64,000 nucleotides of DNA from Nematostella vectensis (GCF_932526225.1 NC_064038.1:12709070-12773069), one strand, 5' to 3'. Shown: positions 1 through 11,808, counted from the stretch's first letter. The notes: generated by a model from the sequence alone, not told the origin. A program made the numbers and translations.

Positions 1-444
1 AAATCGAATTCACTTTTTTTTCAGCTTATCGGCGAAAGCAAACGATGAACATTCGTGTTTGCTCGAATGTATTTAAAAAAAAAATAATTCGATTGTACTC
101 AATTTTCGACCATAACGACCTACCCCAGGATTCCTCTATCTATTTTTAGTCAGAATAAATGGATTTGCAAAATGGGTGGAGAGTGGTCTAAGACGTATCG
201 TGACAAAGCAAAGATAGGCTAAAAATGGGTATAAAAGCAGGATTTTGGCCCGATGCCATTATGCCGTGTCGTATGATGAAAGATATGAATTGATTGCTGA
301 CCCTTCAATGCGCAAGTTGCAATGCGATATAAGATAAATGATGTGCACGATTACGTTATCAGCGCTGTCAGTGCTAGAAATAATAGAATACCCTTTGGTA
401 TGTTATTTTGAGCTTATCCAGGCATCTCCCCATTCTGTTTTTAT
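1..444. other. No recognised feature
   Basis: AT-rich sequence with no convincing coding potential or repeat. It is presumably an intron or upstream part of the Kazal gene whose first visible exon starts at 779. Confidence 0.4.
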
Positions 445-770
445 TCAATATTGAGAAAGATTATCTGTTTGATTTCGAAGCATTAGCTCAAGTGGTCCCA
501 CCCCCCTCCCCTTATTCCTCTGACCCCAGCTTTTCGACGATCAATATTGAGAAGGATTTTCTGTTTTATTTTGAAGCATTAGCTCAAGTCTTCTCACCCC
601 CTCCCCTTATTCCTCTGACCCCAGCTTTTCGACGATCAATATTGAGAAGGATTTTCTGTTTGATTTTGAAGAATTAGCTCAAGTCTTCTCACCCCCTCCC
701 CTTATTCCTCTGACCCCAGCTTTTCGACGATCAATATTGAGAAAGATTTTCTGTTTGATTTTGAAGGATT
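445..770. repeat. 95-96-bp tandem repeat before the first Kazal exon
   Basis: About 3.4 copies; the shared start TCAATATTGAGAA recurs at 445, 541, 636 and 731. Each unit carries a C/T-rich tract ending in CCCCAG, and a TTTTGAAG segment that also occurs just upstream of the exon at 779. The array therefore multiplies acceptor-like sequence right before a real 3' splice site. Confidence 0.85.
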
Positions 771-778
771 GGCGATAG

Positions 779-922
779 TGGACCCATGTGTAAGACCATG
801 CCCAGCAATCTACATGCCCGTGTGCGGAACAGACGGCAAGACTTACGGCAATGAATGCATGCTTGGGGCAGCGACATGTCGCAGCAACGGCACAATCACA
901 CTGGCATACCCTGGAGAATGTA
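779..922 (+). CDS. Kazal exon 1 of a multidomain Kazal/follistatin-type gene
   Basis: A 144-nt phase 1-1 exon between the acceptor GCGATAG and the donor GTAAGC. It encodes one Kazal serine-protease-inhibitor domain with the signature PVCGTDGKTYGNEC and six cysteines. Kazal domains are extracellular disulphide-rich modules that bind serine proteases or act as structural modules in agrin and follistatin relatives. This is the first of eleven exons of the same gene seen here (to 12,178). Neither the signal-peptide exon nor the 3' end is visible, so the full protein is unknown. ATGs inside the exon are not starts. Confidence 0.85.
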
Positions 923-1435
923 GTAAGCAAATTATTGCGGGAGGGCATATCAATGGAAAGATTTTTTTTATATAAATGGTCTAAAAGAGCCAGGGGCGCG
1001 CGGGAAACCTGTGATGTTCTTAACACTGTAAAATTGTTGTAAACACGTATTCCTGTATAAGTTTACGTGGGGAAATTCTTGAGGTACAAAGTTTTAGGGC
1101 GACAAAGAAAGCAAAGGAATGATTCCAAATATTATGATATGTCCTAATAAGGAATTGACCGAGCGAGCTAGAAATACAGTTCTGAAAACTAGCTTGCTTG
1201 ATATGGAAGGGGGCGCAATCACCTGAGGGGATGTCCTGTCGTTATTCAAGATTCGTATTTACTTTGAAAATCGTAGGCGCCACATAGTTTTCCATGTTAT
1301 GTACTCTTATACAACAGGTGGCCCAAGCTTTATGTTAGTGGACCGCAATGTACTATAGTAAGGACTTATAATATAGGGGGTTTCTATATACCTCAAAATT
1401 TTCGTGATGTCCTTGATGCTCATGTGAAGTTGAAA

Positions 1436-1803
1436 ACATACCTGTCAACTCTCCCGCATTAGGTGGGAGTCTCAAGATTTTGGACCCCTTCTCCCGCTCT
1501 CCCGCGTTGAGCACCAAAACTCCCGCTTTTTAGCGATTTTTATCGCTTCCGAGAAATTATTCTATAAAAAAAATCGTAATTTTGCCTATTTCCTATTAAA
1601 ATATTTGAAACAATAATTCACTTGCGTAGCGCAATTTATCTAACACCCTCGTGCGATCTATAAGTGGATTTGTTCGTTAGGGCTTTCTATAGCACAAACT
1701 CCTGCAAGGTTAAACCCACCCCTCCCCCCAAAAAATGAATATACACCACCCCTCCCCCAAAAAATTATCAAGCCTTGAGATTTTCGGAGGTTGACAGGTA
1801 TGT
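1436..1803. mobile_element. MITE-like element, TIR ACATACCTGTCAAC
   Basis: A 368-bp segment beginning ACATACCTGTCAAC and ending with the reverse complement, GTTGACAGGTATGT. Similarity between the two ends extends further inward (CTCAAGATTTT on the left, its counterpart on the right). GAAA flanks both sides and may be a 4-bp target duplication. It has no coding capacity and lies in the Kazal gene intron. Confidence 0.7.
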
Positions 1804-2260
1804 GAAAGGGGTAGGGCTTGATCATCTGTAACAAGATACCCTGCGCGCAGGGGTTACTGGGATACTTGACGTATTGCATGTGCGATTCGTTTGAGCCCCT
1901 GTGTTTGGACATGTATGACAAAAAAGTTTTTTTTTCTACCATGAAAGAAACATTTAATTATAACGAAATCACAGGTAAAAAAATGTGTAAATAGCATATT
2001 ATTGAACTCTGTCCAAAGCATTTTTTACCTCCAAGAGTATTTAAAAGGGTACTACGCAATTTAGGACATAGTGTGTACAGAATAGTTCTTTGAGACATCT
2101 TATACAACTACTATATGACAACTGTAAAGGATCACTAGTCCTTCTTCTTCACTCGTCGTAGAAATTTCCACTTATACTTATTACTTTACTAGACGTAATA
2201 ATGCTACCATCGAGCACTGGGAAACGGCCTCTTGTAAATGTTTTACTTTTTCGCCCCCAG
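1804..2260. other. Intron, nothing recognised
   Basis: Intron between Kazal exons 1 and 2, downstream of the MITE. The acceptor at its end is TCGCCCCCAG. Confidence 0.5.
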
Positions 2261-2413
2261 AGCCTAAACCGGACAAATGCGCGCCTATATGTCCCAAGAT
2301 TTACCGACCAGTTTGCGGGTCGGACAACGTAACGTACAGCAACCCCTGCATGCTGAGATCGGCCACGTGCAAGAGTAACGGCACCATCACCATGAAGCAC
2401 CGCGGGAAATGTG
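2261..2413 (+). CDS. Kazal exon 2
   Basis: A 153-nt phase 1-1 exon (acceptor CCCCCAG, donor GTAAAT) encoding one Kazal domain with [14 protein letters not shown]. It is nearly identical to the exon at 4727-4879, including the [20 protein letters not shown] stretch. The two arose by recent exon duplication or conversion. Confidence 0.9.
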
Positions 2414-2768
2414 GTAAATAGCATTTTCGCTAGGGGGGGAAAGCACGGTATTTTAAGGGGGGTTATTAGAATGTTAAAATATTTTTTTATAGCGCTATGT
2501 TATACCTGTAGGCAGCCTAGTCCCAGGCGTTCTTTTTATTCTGTGGCGGGTTTCCTGTGGATGGTTAAAATGTAACGTCACGGGACGGGTTTGTCTCTGG
2601 CAAAAGTATCGAGGTTCATTTCTGAGTCCAGGAAACCCGGTAAGAACGCCTAGGCTGACCTTAAGGGATAGGACGAGTATATATGACTTTCAGAGTCTTC
2701 CACATCACTGCACTCAAGATTGCAGTAAGAGCAGTTTTGTTCCCAGTAAACCTTCCTTTCTCTCGTAG

Positions 2769-2918
2769 GATCAAGTCCCAGATGTATGCGCCGCTGCACC
2801 AAAGAGTTAAACCCCGTTTGTGGCTCGGACGGCAAGACTTACGATAACCCGTGTGTATTCAAGATTGCAGTATGTCAGATGAGGGGAGAACTCAGGCTGA
2901 AACACAGAGGAGCGTGCG
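2769..2918 (+). CDS. Kazal exon 3
   Basis: A 150-nt phase 1-1 exon (acceptor TCTCGTAG, donor GTGAGT) with the Kazal signature PVCGSDGKTYDNPC. It is paired with the near-identical exon at 3617-3766, and similarity extends into both flanking introns. Exon and flanks were therefore duplicated together. Confidence 0.9.
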
Positions 2919-3616
2919 GTGAGTTCGGGACACGAATGCCAGATTTTCACTAGCGAAGGAAATTTTAGACTGAGAAGGAAGCAGAGGCAAAAACTCGTGG
3001 AAATCCTGTGCGAATGAGACAAAGGAAGAATAGGAGTAACTTTTCCGTTCCTTTCTTTTCCGCTTGCTTCTCCCTCACTACAATTTTCGCACGCAAAGTA
3101 AGCATGTCACAAATACGCTCCCTTTTTCGTCCCTGCTCACCTCTGTAGTGAAAATAAGCCTGAAAACAACTTAGTCTGGAATTACATACATAAGATTTTT
3201 AAACCTTTTATATTTTTTTTATAAAACAAAGTGTTAAATGCGGAAATCTGTAAGGGAACGCCCGAATGACTGGGACTCCTTATATTTAGTTAAAAATCAA
3301 CAGTTCTTTGAAGTATTCTTGAGCTTCCCTATCTTCATTAGGCCAGGCTCCTTCTCTGGTTGTACAGTTATTTAAATTCAGAATATTAATAAAACTGGGG
3401 AGCGTTTCTAGAGATAAACACACACACATACCTAAAATTTACCGTCTTCTTAGCTAGAACAAAGGGGTCAGCTAAAGTCGAATTCATATCATTACATGAG
3501 CAAGGAGGGACCTGAGGGATACGACAATCATATATGACTTTTCAGAGACTTCCACATCACTGTACTCAAGATTACAGTAAGATCAGTTCTGATCCCAGTA
3601 AATCTTCTTTTCGTAG

Positions 3617-3766
3617 GATCAAGTCTCAGATGTATGCGTCGCTGCACCAAAGAGTTGAACCCCGTTTGTGGCTCGGATGGCAAGACTTACGATAACCCGT
3701 GTGTATTCAAGATTGCTGTATGTCAGATGAATGGACAACTCAGACTGAAACACAGAGGAGCGTGCG
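3617..3766 (+). CDS. Kazal exon 4 (duplicate of exon 3)
   Basis: A 150-nt phase 1-1 exon (acceptor TTTTCGTAG, donor GTGAGT). It has the same PVCGSDGKTYDNPC signature as exon 3 and differs at a few residues such as QMNGQLR versus QMRGELR. The frame is open with all six cysteines. Confidence 0.9.
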
Positions 3767-4269
3767 GTGAGTTCGGGACACGAATGCCAGATTTTCACTA
3801 GCAAAGGAAACAGAAGCGAAAGCTCTAACACGCGCGTGTAAATCAGCGCGCAAGAGGAAAAGGAAGAAAATGAACCATCTTGTCACATGAGCCCCCTACC
3901 CCCCCCCCCTCCCCCCCCTCTGGACACACGCCTGATCCTTCCTTGAGTCCAGAAAGTGTTCACTTGTTTTAAGACAGCATTTAAGACCACGAATAATTTC
4001 TACATATCTATATATCAAGGTTTTCTTGGGTGTTTTTGTGTATTAGTAGGATATCTATTACTGGAATCTTTGTTTAATTTGGTACTGTCAATGTTGTTAA
4101 ATCAGGAACCCGCTTCGTCATATCCTTTGTTGTTATTTACAATTGAAAATACAGCGGTCTATTTGCAAGAGAATTTCAAAACTACCATCTGATCACTCAT
4201 TCAATGGAATTCAATGTAATACTAACAGAATGTTAAATTTTGTGACTGTTAAATATGCTAATTGTCTTA

Positions 4270-4647
4270 GGGGCCGATTTCATGATGAACTTCAGCCCGG
4301 GCTGAGTTTTCAGCCCGGTTAGAAAGGCTGAAAGTCCATCCCGGTATCTCGCACAAATACTTGTAAAATTGTTCTTTAGATTATACATGAGGGAGTTTTC
4401 AGCCCGCGATCAATTTCAGCCCGGGAGAAGTTTTCCGGGCTTAGGATTTTCAACCCGGGCTAGAGGGTTATAAATCGCCACGTAATCGCGTAAATATCTC
4501 AGCCCGGGCTGTAAAACAATAAAATCCGAGTCCAGCCCGGGCTGAATAGAACTGAACCCGGGCTGGATTTAAGGCATATAATAGGTAAGCAGCTACTCGG
4601 GCTGATGAAAACTCAGCCCGGGCTGAAATTCATCATGAAATCGACCC
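4270..4647. mobile_element. Harbinger-type MITE with repeated CAGCCCGGGCTG palindromes
   Basis: A 378-bp non-coding element with long terminal inverted repeats (CGATTTCATGATGAA at both ends, similarity about 45 bp). It is flanked by TTA on each side (4267-4269 and 4648-4650), the TWA-type 3-bp target duplication typical of PIF/Harbinger. The 12-bp palindrome CAGCCCGGGCTG occurs perfectly several times, with degenerate forms between. Confidence 0.85.
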
Positions 4648-4726
4648 TTACTGTATAGTCGTCAATGTAATTGCGCACTCCCTATGAAATAAGACGAATA
4701 AATGATCTACACTTTTTCACCTTCAG

Positions 4727-4879
4727 GGTCTCGTCCGGACAAGTGCGCGCCAATATGCAACAAGATGTACCAACCAGTTTGCGGGTCGGACAACGTCACG
4801 TACAGCAACCCCTGCATGCTGAGATCGGCCACGTGCAAGAGTAACGGCACCATCACTATGAAGCACCGCGGAAAATGTG
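4727..4879 (+). CDS. Kazal exon 5 (duplicate of exon 2)
   Basis: A 153-nt phase 1-1 exon (acceptor CACCTTCAG, donor GTAAAT) with Kazal signature [14 protein letters not shown]. Exons thus run 1, 2, 3, 4 (=3), 5 (=2), which suggests segmental shuffling within the gene. Confidence 0.9.
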
Positions 4880-5234
4880 GTAAATGGCGGTTTTTGTTGT
4901 TTTCTTGGTACCCTACGCAACCAAGGCTGGGTTTTTTTTATGCTCTTCTGCTCCCTCTCGGGATCGGAATTGAAAAAGGATTGTCCATTTTTTAAACTAT
5001 CAATTTCAACATTGCTGCCCTACACCGCCCCCCCCCCCCCCCCTCCCCCTCTCAACTAGCTCTCCCGACAGCCTTGGTAAAAACTTCTCAATCAGTCGAG
5101 ATATCATGTTGCTAATGTTATTTTGCGTGGTTTTGAGTAAGAGTAATGAAGGTAGCGCTATATCGGCAGCAATATATTTTATCAGTCAATGCCTCTCTTC
5201 CACCCCTTAGAGAAAATCTTCATAATCTCTCCTT

Positions 5235-5562
5235 GCCTATGGTACTATCTTTTGAGTTCGTTGCTAGGGAAATTAGTTTGTTTTATAAAAGCTTCTGTTT
5301 TATGTCATGTATGTTTGAGTGAAAAAAATTCACAATTGTTGTAAAATTAATGTGTTTTTCTCGCGAGAAATGGCCGCCATCTTGTTTTTTCGCCATCTAT
5401 TTTTATTCTCGAAATTAGAACTGGAGCTTCGAAGCTTGCTTACGAGTCAAAGGTGCTAACCACTGGGCCACCGAACCAAGTTGGAAGACGCGCGGCGATT
5501 TTAGTCTATTTAACCGAATGTAGCGCTTTTCCATTTCGTAGCAACGAGATAGTACCATAGGC
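5235..5562. mobile_element. TIR element (GCCTATGGTACTATCT) containing a tRNA-like segment
   Basis: The left end GCCTATGGTACTATCT is matched by its exact reverse complement at the right end. GTTGCTA lies just inside both ends. The length is 328 bp and no target duplication could be fixed. On the minus strand near 5485-5415 a segment resembles Pol III A box (GTGGCCCAGTGG) and B box (GCTTCGAAGC) sequences, as in tRNA-derived SINEs. Confidence 0.6.
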
Positions 5563-5877
5563 TCTTAATTGCTAATTGTACATTTTGCAGTGGGTATTGT
5601 GATTTTATCGATAGTAAAGGATCAAAGCCTGCTTGCTAGGTGTACCTGTCGATGTTTATTATTTTTATTTTTTAATATTTTCAACACTGTTATTGAGTAT
5701 TAATGACCAAAAGGGTCAGCTCGGGCCCAGGTCCCATGCGAGGTGCAGCCCCTGACGGTGTAAGGGTAGTAGGGCGTTGGATTGGTCTTATTGGTGGTCT
5801 CTCTTTGATTGCCTCTTGTACTGTATCCCATTACTTTCTCCATACACATTTTGTTGGTTAAACTTTATCCCCTTTAG
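5563..5877. other. Intron, nothing recognised
   Basis: Intron sequence ending in the acceptor CCCCTTTAG. Confidence 0.5.
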
Positions 5878-5997
5878 GCTCGAGCCAATCTTGCGAACAA
5901 AAAAAATGCAAGGGAACCAAAGTGTGCAAGATGATCGGCAATAAACCGAGATGTATGCGTCCTCCCCAGACAGACTGCAGCGAAGTCCGGTGCAGAG
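5878..5997 (+). CDS. FOLN-like cysteine-rich exon 6
   Basis: A 120-nt phase 1-1 exon (acceptor CCCCTTTAG, donor GTAAGA). It encodes CEQKKCKGTKVCKMIGNKPR then C, which matches the follistatin N-terminal (FOLN) pattern KC-x5-C-x(6-9)-RC, and starts the next module. No Kazal domain follows directly, unlike classical follistatin modules. Confidence 0.8.
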
Positions 5998-6305
5998 GTA
6001 AGATTGGCATATACACTTATATTTATAACACAATTAAGTCCAATGGTGTGTATTGAAGAAAGAGGTAAAACAATGTGCGGGGATAATGTATCAAGATAGC
6101 GGATTCTAGCAGTTTCCGATAAACACAATGATCCCATACATAACACAGAGTCTTAAAAACAAGGCTAACCACAATGAATTGTGAGGTTTAGCGTAACAAG
6201 GAATAGAATCTAGAAATGTTTGGTAGGCGTATGCCTGCGTCCCTTCTCTAGTCACGTGCAAGCGCGTGACGCATTGCGTGACATCAATTTTTACGTTTTT
6301 TACAG

Positions 6306-6549
6306 GAAATAGCATCTGCAAAGTGGCTGGCGGACGCGCGCGCTGCGTTCCTCTTCGAGCTACGTGTAAGCGCGTGAAGTGCACGCCCCCTCAGACTTGC
6401 CGAGTCCACCGAGGGAGGGAATGGTGCGTGACGCCGAGGCCGACGAGCTGCGAGCAGCTTAAGTGCAGACCAAACCAGGAGTGCAAGGTGTCCTTCCAGA
6501 GAGCTAGATGTGTGCCCAAGAGGAAAACATGCGAAGAGATGAAATGCAG
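6306..6549 (+). CDS. FOLN-like repeat exon 7
   Basis: A 244-nt exon (acceptor TTTTTTACAG; proposed donor GTGTGA after TGCAG), phase 1 in and phase 2 out. It encodes consecutive modules CKRVKCTPPQTC, CEQLKCRPNQEC and the start CEEMKC, each about 27 residues and ending in RCV or WCV. These are tandem FOLN-type half-modules without Kazal partners. The frame stays open past the donor for a few codons (to 6580). The donor was chosen because it restores frame with the next exon. Confidence 0.75.
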
Positions 6550-6982
6550 GTGTGATAGATCAATACATGAAGATAGCTAACCCCCTGTACCTCGCAGCCT
6601 CTCATTGTGCAATATAGAACATGCGGTATTGGTCTTACTACGATACATAGACGAATACTCCAAGGGAAACAAAGCAATCATGTTTTAGCCAACGTGTCCA
6701 GTTATGTCAATAAAAGCCATCAATCGTATTTCACGTGGTCTAACGGGGTATAATGGAATTTAATGTGTCTTAACTTGTATACAATCTGTTATCAAGAAGG
6801 TGAGCATACACCTATTTCAATTAAGGAATCAATGTACGTAACTCGCAATGGTTTATGGGTAACGTGGTGTATGCGAGTGCTTAAAAAATTAAATTGGTTC
6901 TGATATAAATATTTCATAGGCCACCCCTGATATGTCAATCACGCGGTGGGCGGGCCCGGTGTGTCAGACCAAGACCCAATAG

Positions 6983-7140
6983 GTGCGGCTTGTTGCGTTG
7001 CCGAAGAACTCAAGTTTGCCAGATGGAAAACGGCAAGCCTCGTTGTGTCTCTCGTACAGGATCTTGCGAAACCACAAAATGCAACCCCCCCAAGACGTGC
7101 AGGATGGTACGTGGCCAGCCAAGATGTATCCGTGAAAAAG
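6983..7140 (+). CDS. FOLN-like repeat exon 8 (start uncertain)
   Basis: Encodes CRRTQVCQMENGKPRCV and CETTKCNPPKTCRMVRGQPR then C, two further FOLN-like modules, ending at the donor GTACTG. Two AG acceptors keep frame: one gives a start at 6983, the other at 7007. The first adds two cysteines. The second leaves the inter-cysteine spacing one residue short of the other modules. The polypyrimidine tract is weak for both. Phase 2 in, phase 1 out. Confidence 0.65.
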
Positions 7141-7462
7141 GTACTGTCCACCAAAAACTGGTACTTGACTCATTCCTCTGACTAACGAAAGCCTATTGGG
7201 GTGTTTTTTTTTTGTTTGATTCGTGAAGTGTTGAAAGAGGTCAGTAGAGTAACGAGGGTTGCTTTCCGTTCGAGGGAGAGGGGCCTAGCGCGCATGTGTA
7301 TGTAGAAATTGTAAGCCTCGTACCCTGGCTACTCTCGGTCATCAGCTCTTCTCTTTTTGATTCGAAATGTTGGCGGTTTTTGCAGCAGGGTGACCTTGTA
7401 AAAAGGGGGCTGTGAGACGCCTGGGGACTAGGCTATTATCTAGACTCTTTAATATGTTCTAG

Positions 7463-7687
7463 GCATCTGCCCTAAAAACTGCCGTGACAAGCCGTACTCA
7501 GCCTGTCGAAAGAACAAAGAGGGCGAATACACTTGTATGTGTCAGACAAAGTGCCCAAGGATCCTAAGACCAGTTTGCGGAGATGGCAAGACCTACCCCA
7601 ACATCTGCGTGATGAAGTCTCAGGCGTGCGAGGCAGGACGTCTTATTGCATCAGTGAGGCGCGGCAGGTGTCCAAATAACGGTCCAG
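7463..7687 (+). CDS. Follistatin-type module exon 9 (FOLN + Kazal)
   Basis: A 225-nt phase 1-1 exon (acceptor TATGTTCTAG, donor GTGCGG). It encodes a FOLN-like part (CPKNCRDKPYSACRKNKEG) then a Kazal domain with PVCGDGKTYPNIC. The usual S/T of GSDGKTY is missing, so the turn before the conserved tyrosine is one residue shorter. The exon ends after RRGRC and a short tail. Confidence 0.85.
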
Positions 7688-7861
7688 GTGCGGTTCGATG
7701 AAAATCAGGGGCGGATCCAGGAGTTTAAGGGGTGTATGTGCGTTGGGGGGAAGGGGGGGGGGGGGGGGTTGAATCAAGTGGGAAAGGGATTCATTGCTCT
7801 TCCGTGGATTTACATAAAATCTTCCCCTTTGGCGAGCCATCGATGGGCAATAACACAGAGA

Positions 7862-10800
7862 ACAACAGTAAAATACGCAACAGTAACACCCCTACCACGC
7901 AACAGTAACACCTCTACCACGCAACAGTAACACCCCTACCACGCAACAGTAACACCCCTACCACGCAACAGTAACACCCCTACCACGCAACAGTAACACC
8001 CCTACCACGCAACAGTAACACCCCTACCCACGCGCCAGTAACACCCCTACCACGCGCCAGTAACACCCCTACCACGGCAACAGTAACACCCCTACCCACG
8101 CGACAGTAACCACCCCCTACCACCCGACAGTAACACCCCTACCACGCGCCAGTAACACCCCTAACACGCACAGTAACACCCCCTACCACGCGACAGTAAC
8201 ACCCCCTCACCACGCGACAGTAACACCCCCTACCACGCTACAGTAACACCCCTACCACGCAACAGTAACACCCCTACCACGCAACAGTAACACCCCCCTA
8301 CCACGCAACAGTAACACCCCTACCACGCAACAGTAACACCCCCCTACCCACGCAACAGTAACACCCCTACCACGCAACAGTAACACCCCTACCCACGCAA
8401 CAGTAACACCCTACCACGCGACAGTAAAACCCCTACCACGCGACAGTAACACCCCTACCAGCGACAGTAACACCCCTACCACCGCAACAGTAACACCCCT
8501 ACCACGCAACAGTAACACCCCTACCACGCAACAGTAACACCCCTACCACGCAACAGTAACACCCCTACCACGCAATAGTAACACCCCCTACCACGCAATA
8601 GGTAACACCCCTACCACGCGACAGTAACACCCCTACCACGCGACAGTAACACCCCTACCCACGCCACAGTAACACACATACCACGCAACAGTACACCCCT
8701 ACCACGCAACAGTAACACCCCTACCACCCGACAGTAACACCCCTACCCACGCGCCAGTAACACCCCTACCACGCAATAGTAAACACCCCTACCACGCAAC
8801 AGTAACACCCCTACCACGCAATAGTAACACCCCTACCACGCAACAGTAACCCCCTACCACGCAAACAGTAACACCCCTACCACGCAACAGTAACACCCCT
8901 ACCACGCGCAGTAACACCCCTACCACGCAACAGTAACACCCCTACCACGCGCAGTAACACCCCTACCACGCAACAGTAACACCCCTACCACGCAACAGTA
9001 ACACCCCTACCACGCGCCAGTAACACCCCTACCACGCGCCAGTAACACCCCTACCACCCGACAGTAACACCCCTACCACGCAACAGTAACACCCCTAACA
9101 CGCAACAGTAACACCCCTACCACGCGACAGTAACACCCCTACCACGCGACAGTAACACCCCTACCACGCGACAGTAACACCCCTACCACGCGACAGTGAC
9201 ACCCCTACCACGCAACAGTGACACCCCTACCACGCAACAGTGACACCCCTACCACGCAACAGTGACACCCCTACCACGCAACAGTAACACCCCTACCACG
9301 CAACAGTAACACCCCTACCACGCGCCAGTAACACCCCTACCACGCAACAGTAACACCCCTACCACGCAACAGTAACACCCCTACCACGCGCCAGTAACAC
9401 CCCTACCACGCGCCAGTAGCACCCCTACCACGCGCCAGTAGCACCCCTACCACGCGCCAGTAACACCCCTACCACGCAACAGTAACACCCCTACCACGCG
9501 CCAGTAACACCCCTACCACGCGCCAGTAACACCCCTACCACGCGCCAGTAACACCCCTACCACGCGCCAGTAACACCCCTACCACGCGCCAGTAACACCC
9601 CTACCACGCGCCAGTAACACCCCTACCACGCAACAGTAACACCCCTACCACGCAACAGTAACACCCCTACCACGCAACAGTAACACCCCTACCACGCAAC
9701 AGTAACACCCCTACCACGCAACAGTAACACCCCTACCACGCAACAGTAACACCCCTACCACGCAACAGTAACACCCCTACCACGCAACAGTAACACCCCT
9801 ACCACGCAACAGTAACACCCCTAACACGCAACAGTAACACCCCTACCACGCGACAGTAACACCCCTACCACGCGACAGTAACACCCCTACCACGCGACAG
9901 TAACACCCCTACCACGCGACAGTAACACCCCTACCACGCGACAGTAACACCCCTACCACGCAACAGTAACACCCCTACCACGCAACAGTAACACCCCTAC
10001 CACGCAACAGTAACACCCCTACCACGCGCCAGTAACACCCCTACCACGCAACAGTAACACCCCTACCACGCAACAGTAACACCCCTACCACGCGCCAGTA
10101 ACACCCCTACCACGCGCCAGTAACACCCCTACCACGCGCCAGTAACACCCCTACCACGCGCCAGTAGCACCCCTACCACGCGCCAGTAACACCCCTACCA
10201 CGCAACAGTAACACCCATATCGCGCAACAGTAACACCCATATCGCGCAACAGTAACACCCCTACCACGCGCCAGTAACACCCCTACCACGCGCCAGTAAC
10301 ACCCCTACCACGCAACAGTAACACCCCTACCACCAAACAGTAACACCCCTACCACCCAACAGTAACACCCCTACCACGCAACAGTAACACCCCTACCACG
10401 CAACAGTAACACCCCTACCACGCAACAGTAACACCCCTACCACGCAACAGTAATACCCCTACCACGCAACAGTAAAACCCCTACCACGCAATAGTAACAC
10501 CCCTACCACGCGACAGTAACACCCCTACCACGCAACAGTAACACCCCTACCACGCGACAGTAACACCCCTACCACGCGACAGTAACACCCCTACCACGCG
10601 ACAGTAACACCCCTACCACCCGACAGTAACACCCCTACCACGCGACAGTAACACCCCTAACACGCAACAGTAACACCCCTACCACGCGACAGTAACACCC
10701 CTACCACGCGCCAGTAACACCCCTACCACGCAACAGTAACACCCCTACCACGCAATAGTAACACCCCTACCACGCAACAGTAACACCCCTACCACGCAAC

Positions 10801-11246
10801 AGTAACACCCCTACCACGCAACAGTAATACCCCTACCACGCAACAGTAACACCCCTACCACGCAACAGTAACACCCCTACCACGCGCCAGTAATACCCCT
10901 ACCACGCAACAGTAACACCCCTACCACGCGCCAGTAACACCCCTACCACGCAATAGTAACACCCCTACCACGCAACAGTAACACCCCTACCACGCAATAG
11001 TAGCACCCCTACCACGCAACAGTAACACCCCTACCACGCAACAGTAACACCCCTACCACGCGACAGTAACACCCCTACCACGCGACAGTAACACCCCTTC
11101 CACGCAACAGTAACACCCCTACCACGCGACAGTAACACCCCTACCACGCAATAGTAACACCCCTACCACGCAACAGTAACACCCCTACCACGCAACAGTA
11201 ACACCCCTACCACGCAACAATAATACCCCTACCACGCAACAGTAAC
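7862..11246. repeat. Large 22-bp minisatellite
   Basis: About 150 head-to-tail copies of a 22-bp unit built on CAGTAACACCCCTACCACGC. The unit has three main variants before CAG: GCAA, GCGA and GCGC. Runs of the same variant suggest local unit spreading. Single-base insertions and deletions cluster in roughly 8,030-8,900, while the rest is nearly indel-free. It sits in the intron about 170 bp after exon 9. There are no spacers, so it is not a CRISPR array. Confidence 0.97.
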
Positions 11247-11592
11247 TAATAAATAGTTCATACTTTTTATCAAAGTTAAATCCAGTCAAAACGCAATATT
11301 ATATGTTGCAAACTGTCGGGTAAATAGATTAGGGATGGCGAATGGGCAATCCTTGATATTCCGAGACGGCCAGAAGGCCGTTTTAAGAATCCGAGAACAA
11401 AATCCAAGACCGTCCAAAAAGGAGATTTCGAATTTCTAAAAATCCGAGAATTTGAGAGGCTTTTAAATTGAGAAAATCAATATTTCTATGGACAATTCGC
11501 TACCCCTTGAATAAAGCTACTTAATTGACCAGTTCCCAGTGTGAATTATCATGGAAACGCTCACTTTATTTTAACAATTGTTTTTTTTTTAG
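11247..11592. other. Intron, nothing recognised
   Basis: AT-rich intron tail ending in a long T tract and AG, the acceptor of exon 10. Confidence 0.5.
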
Positions 11593-11808
11593 AAACCTGT
11601 GCAACCAAGAATTGCACCAGCCCTCCTAACTCCATCTGCCAAATGGTGAATAACAAACCTCAGTGTGTGTGTCAAAAATTCTGCACACTCGAGTACTCGC
11701 CGAGGTGTGGCTCTGACGGGAAGATCTACGCAAACCCGTGCCAGCTCAGAGTGGCCGCCTGTAATAAGAACAAACAGATCACACAGGTGTCCATGGACCA
11801 GTGCAAAG
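11593..11808 (+). CDS. Follistatin-type module exon 10 (FOLN + Kazal)
   Basis: A 216-nt phase 1-1 exon (T-rich acceptor, donor GTGACC). It encodes CATKNCTSPPNSICQMVNNK leading to a Kazal domain with RCGSDGKIYANPC. This is the classic FOLN-then-Kazal order of follistatin/agrin modules. It is about 80% or more identical by eye to exon 11. Confidence 0.9.

Noticed and set aside
5415-5485. Candidate tRNA gene on the minus strand.
   Set aside because: A- and B-box-like strings are present, but no convincing acceptor stem or anticodon arm, and it lies inside a TIR element. SINE-like at best.
7862-11246. CRISPR-like regular array.
   Set aside because: The 22-bp units are head-to-tail without spacers, in a eukaryotic intron.
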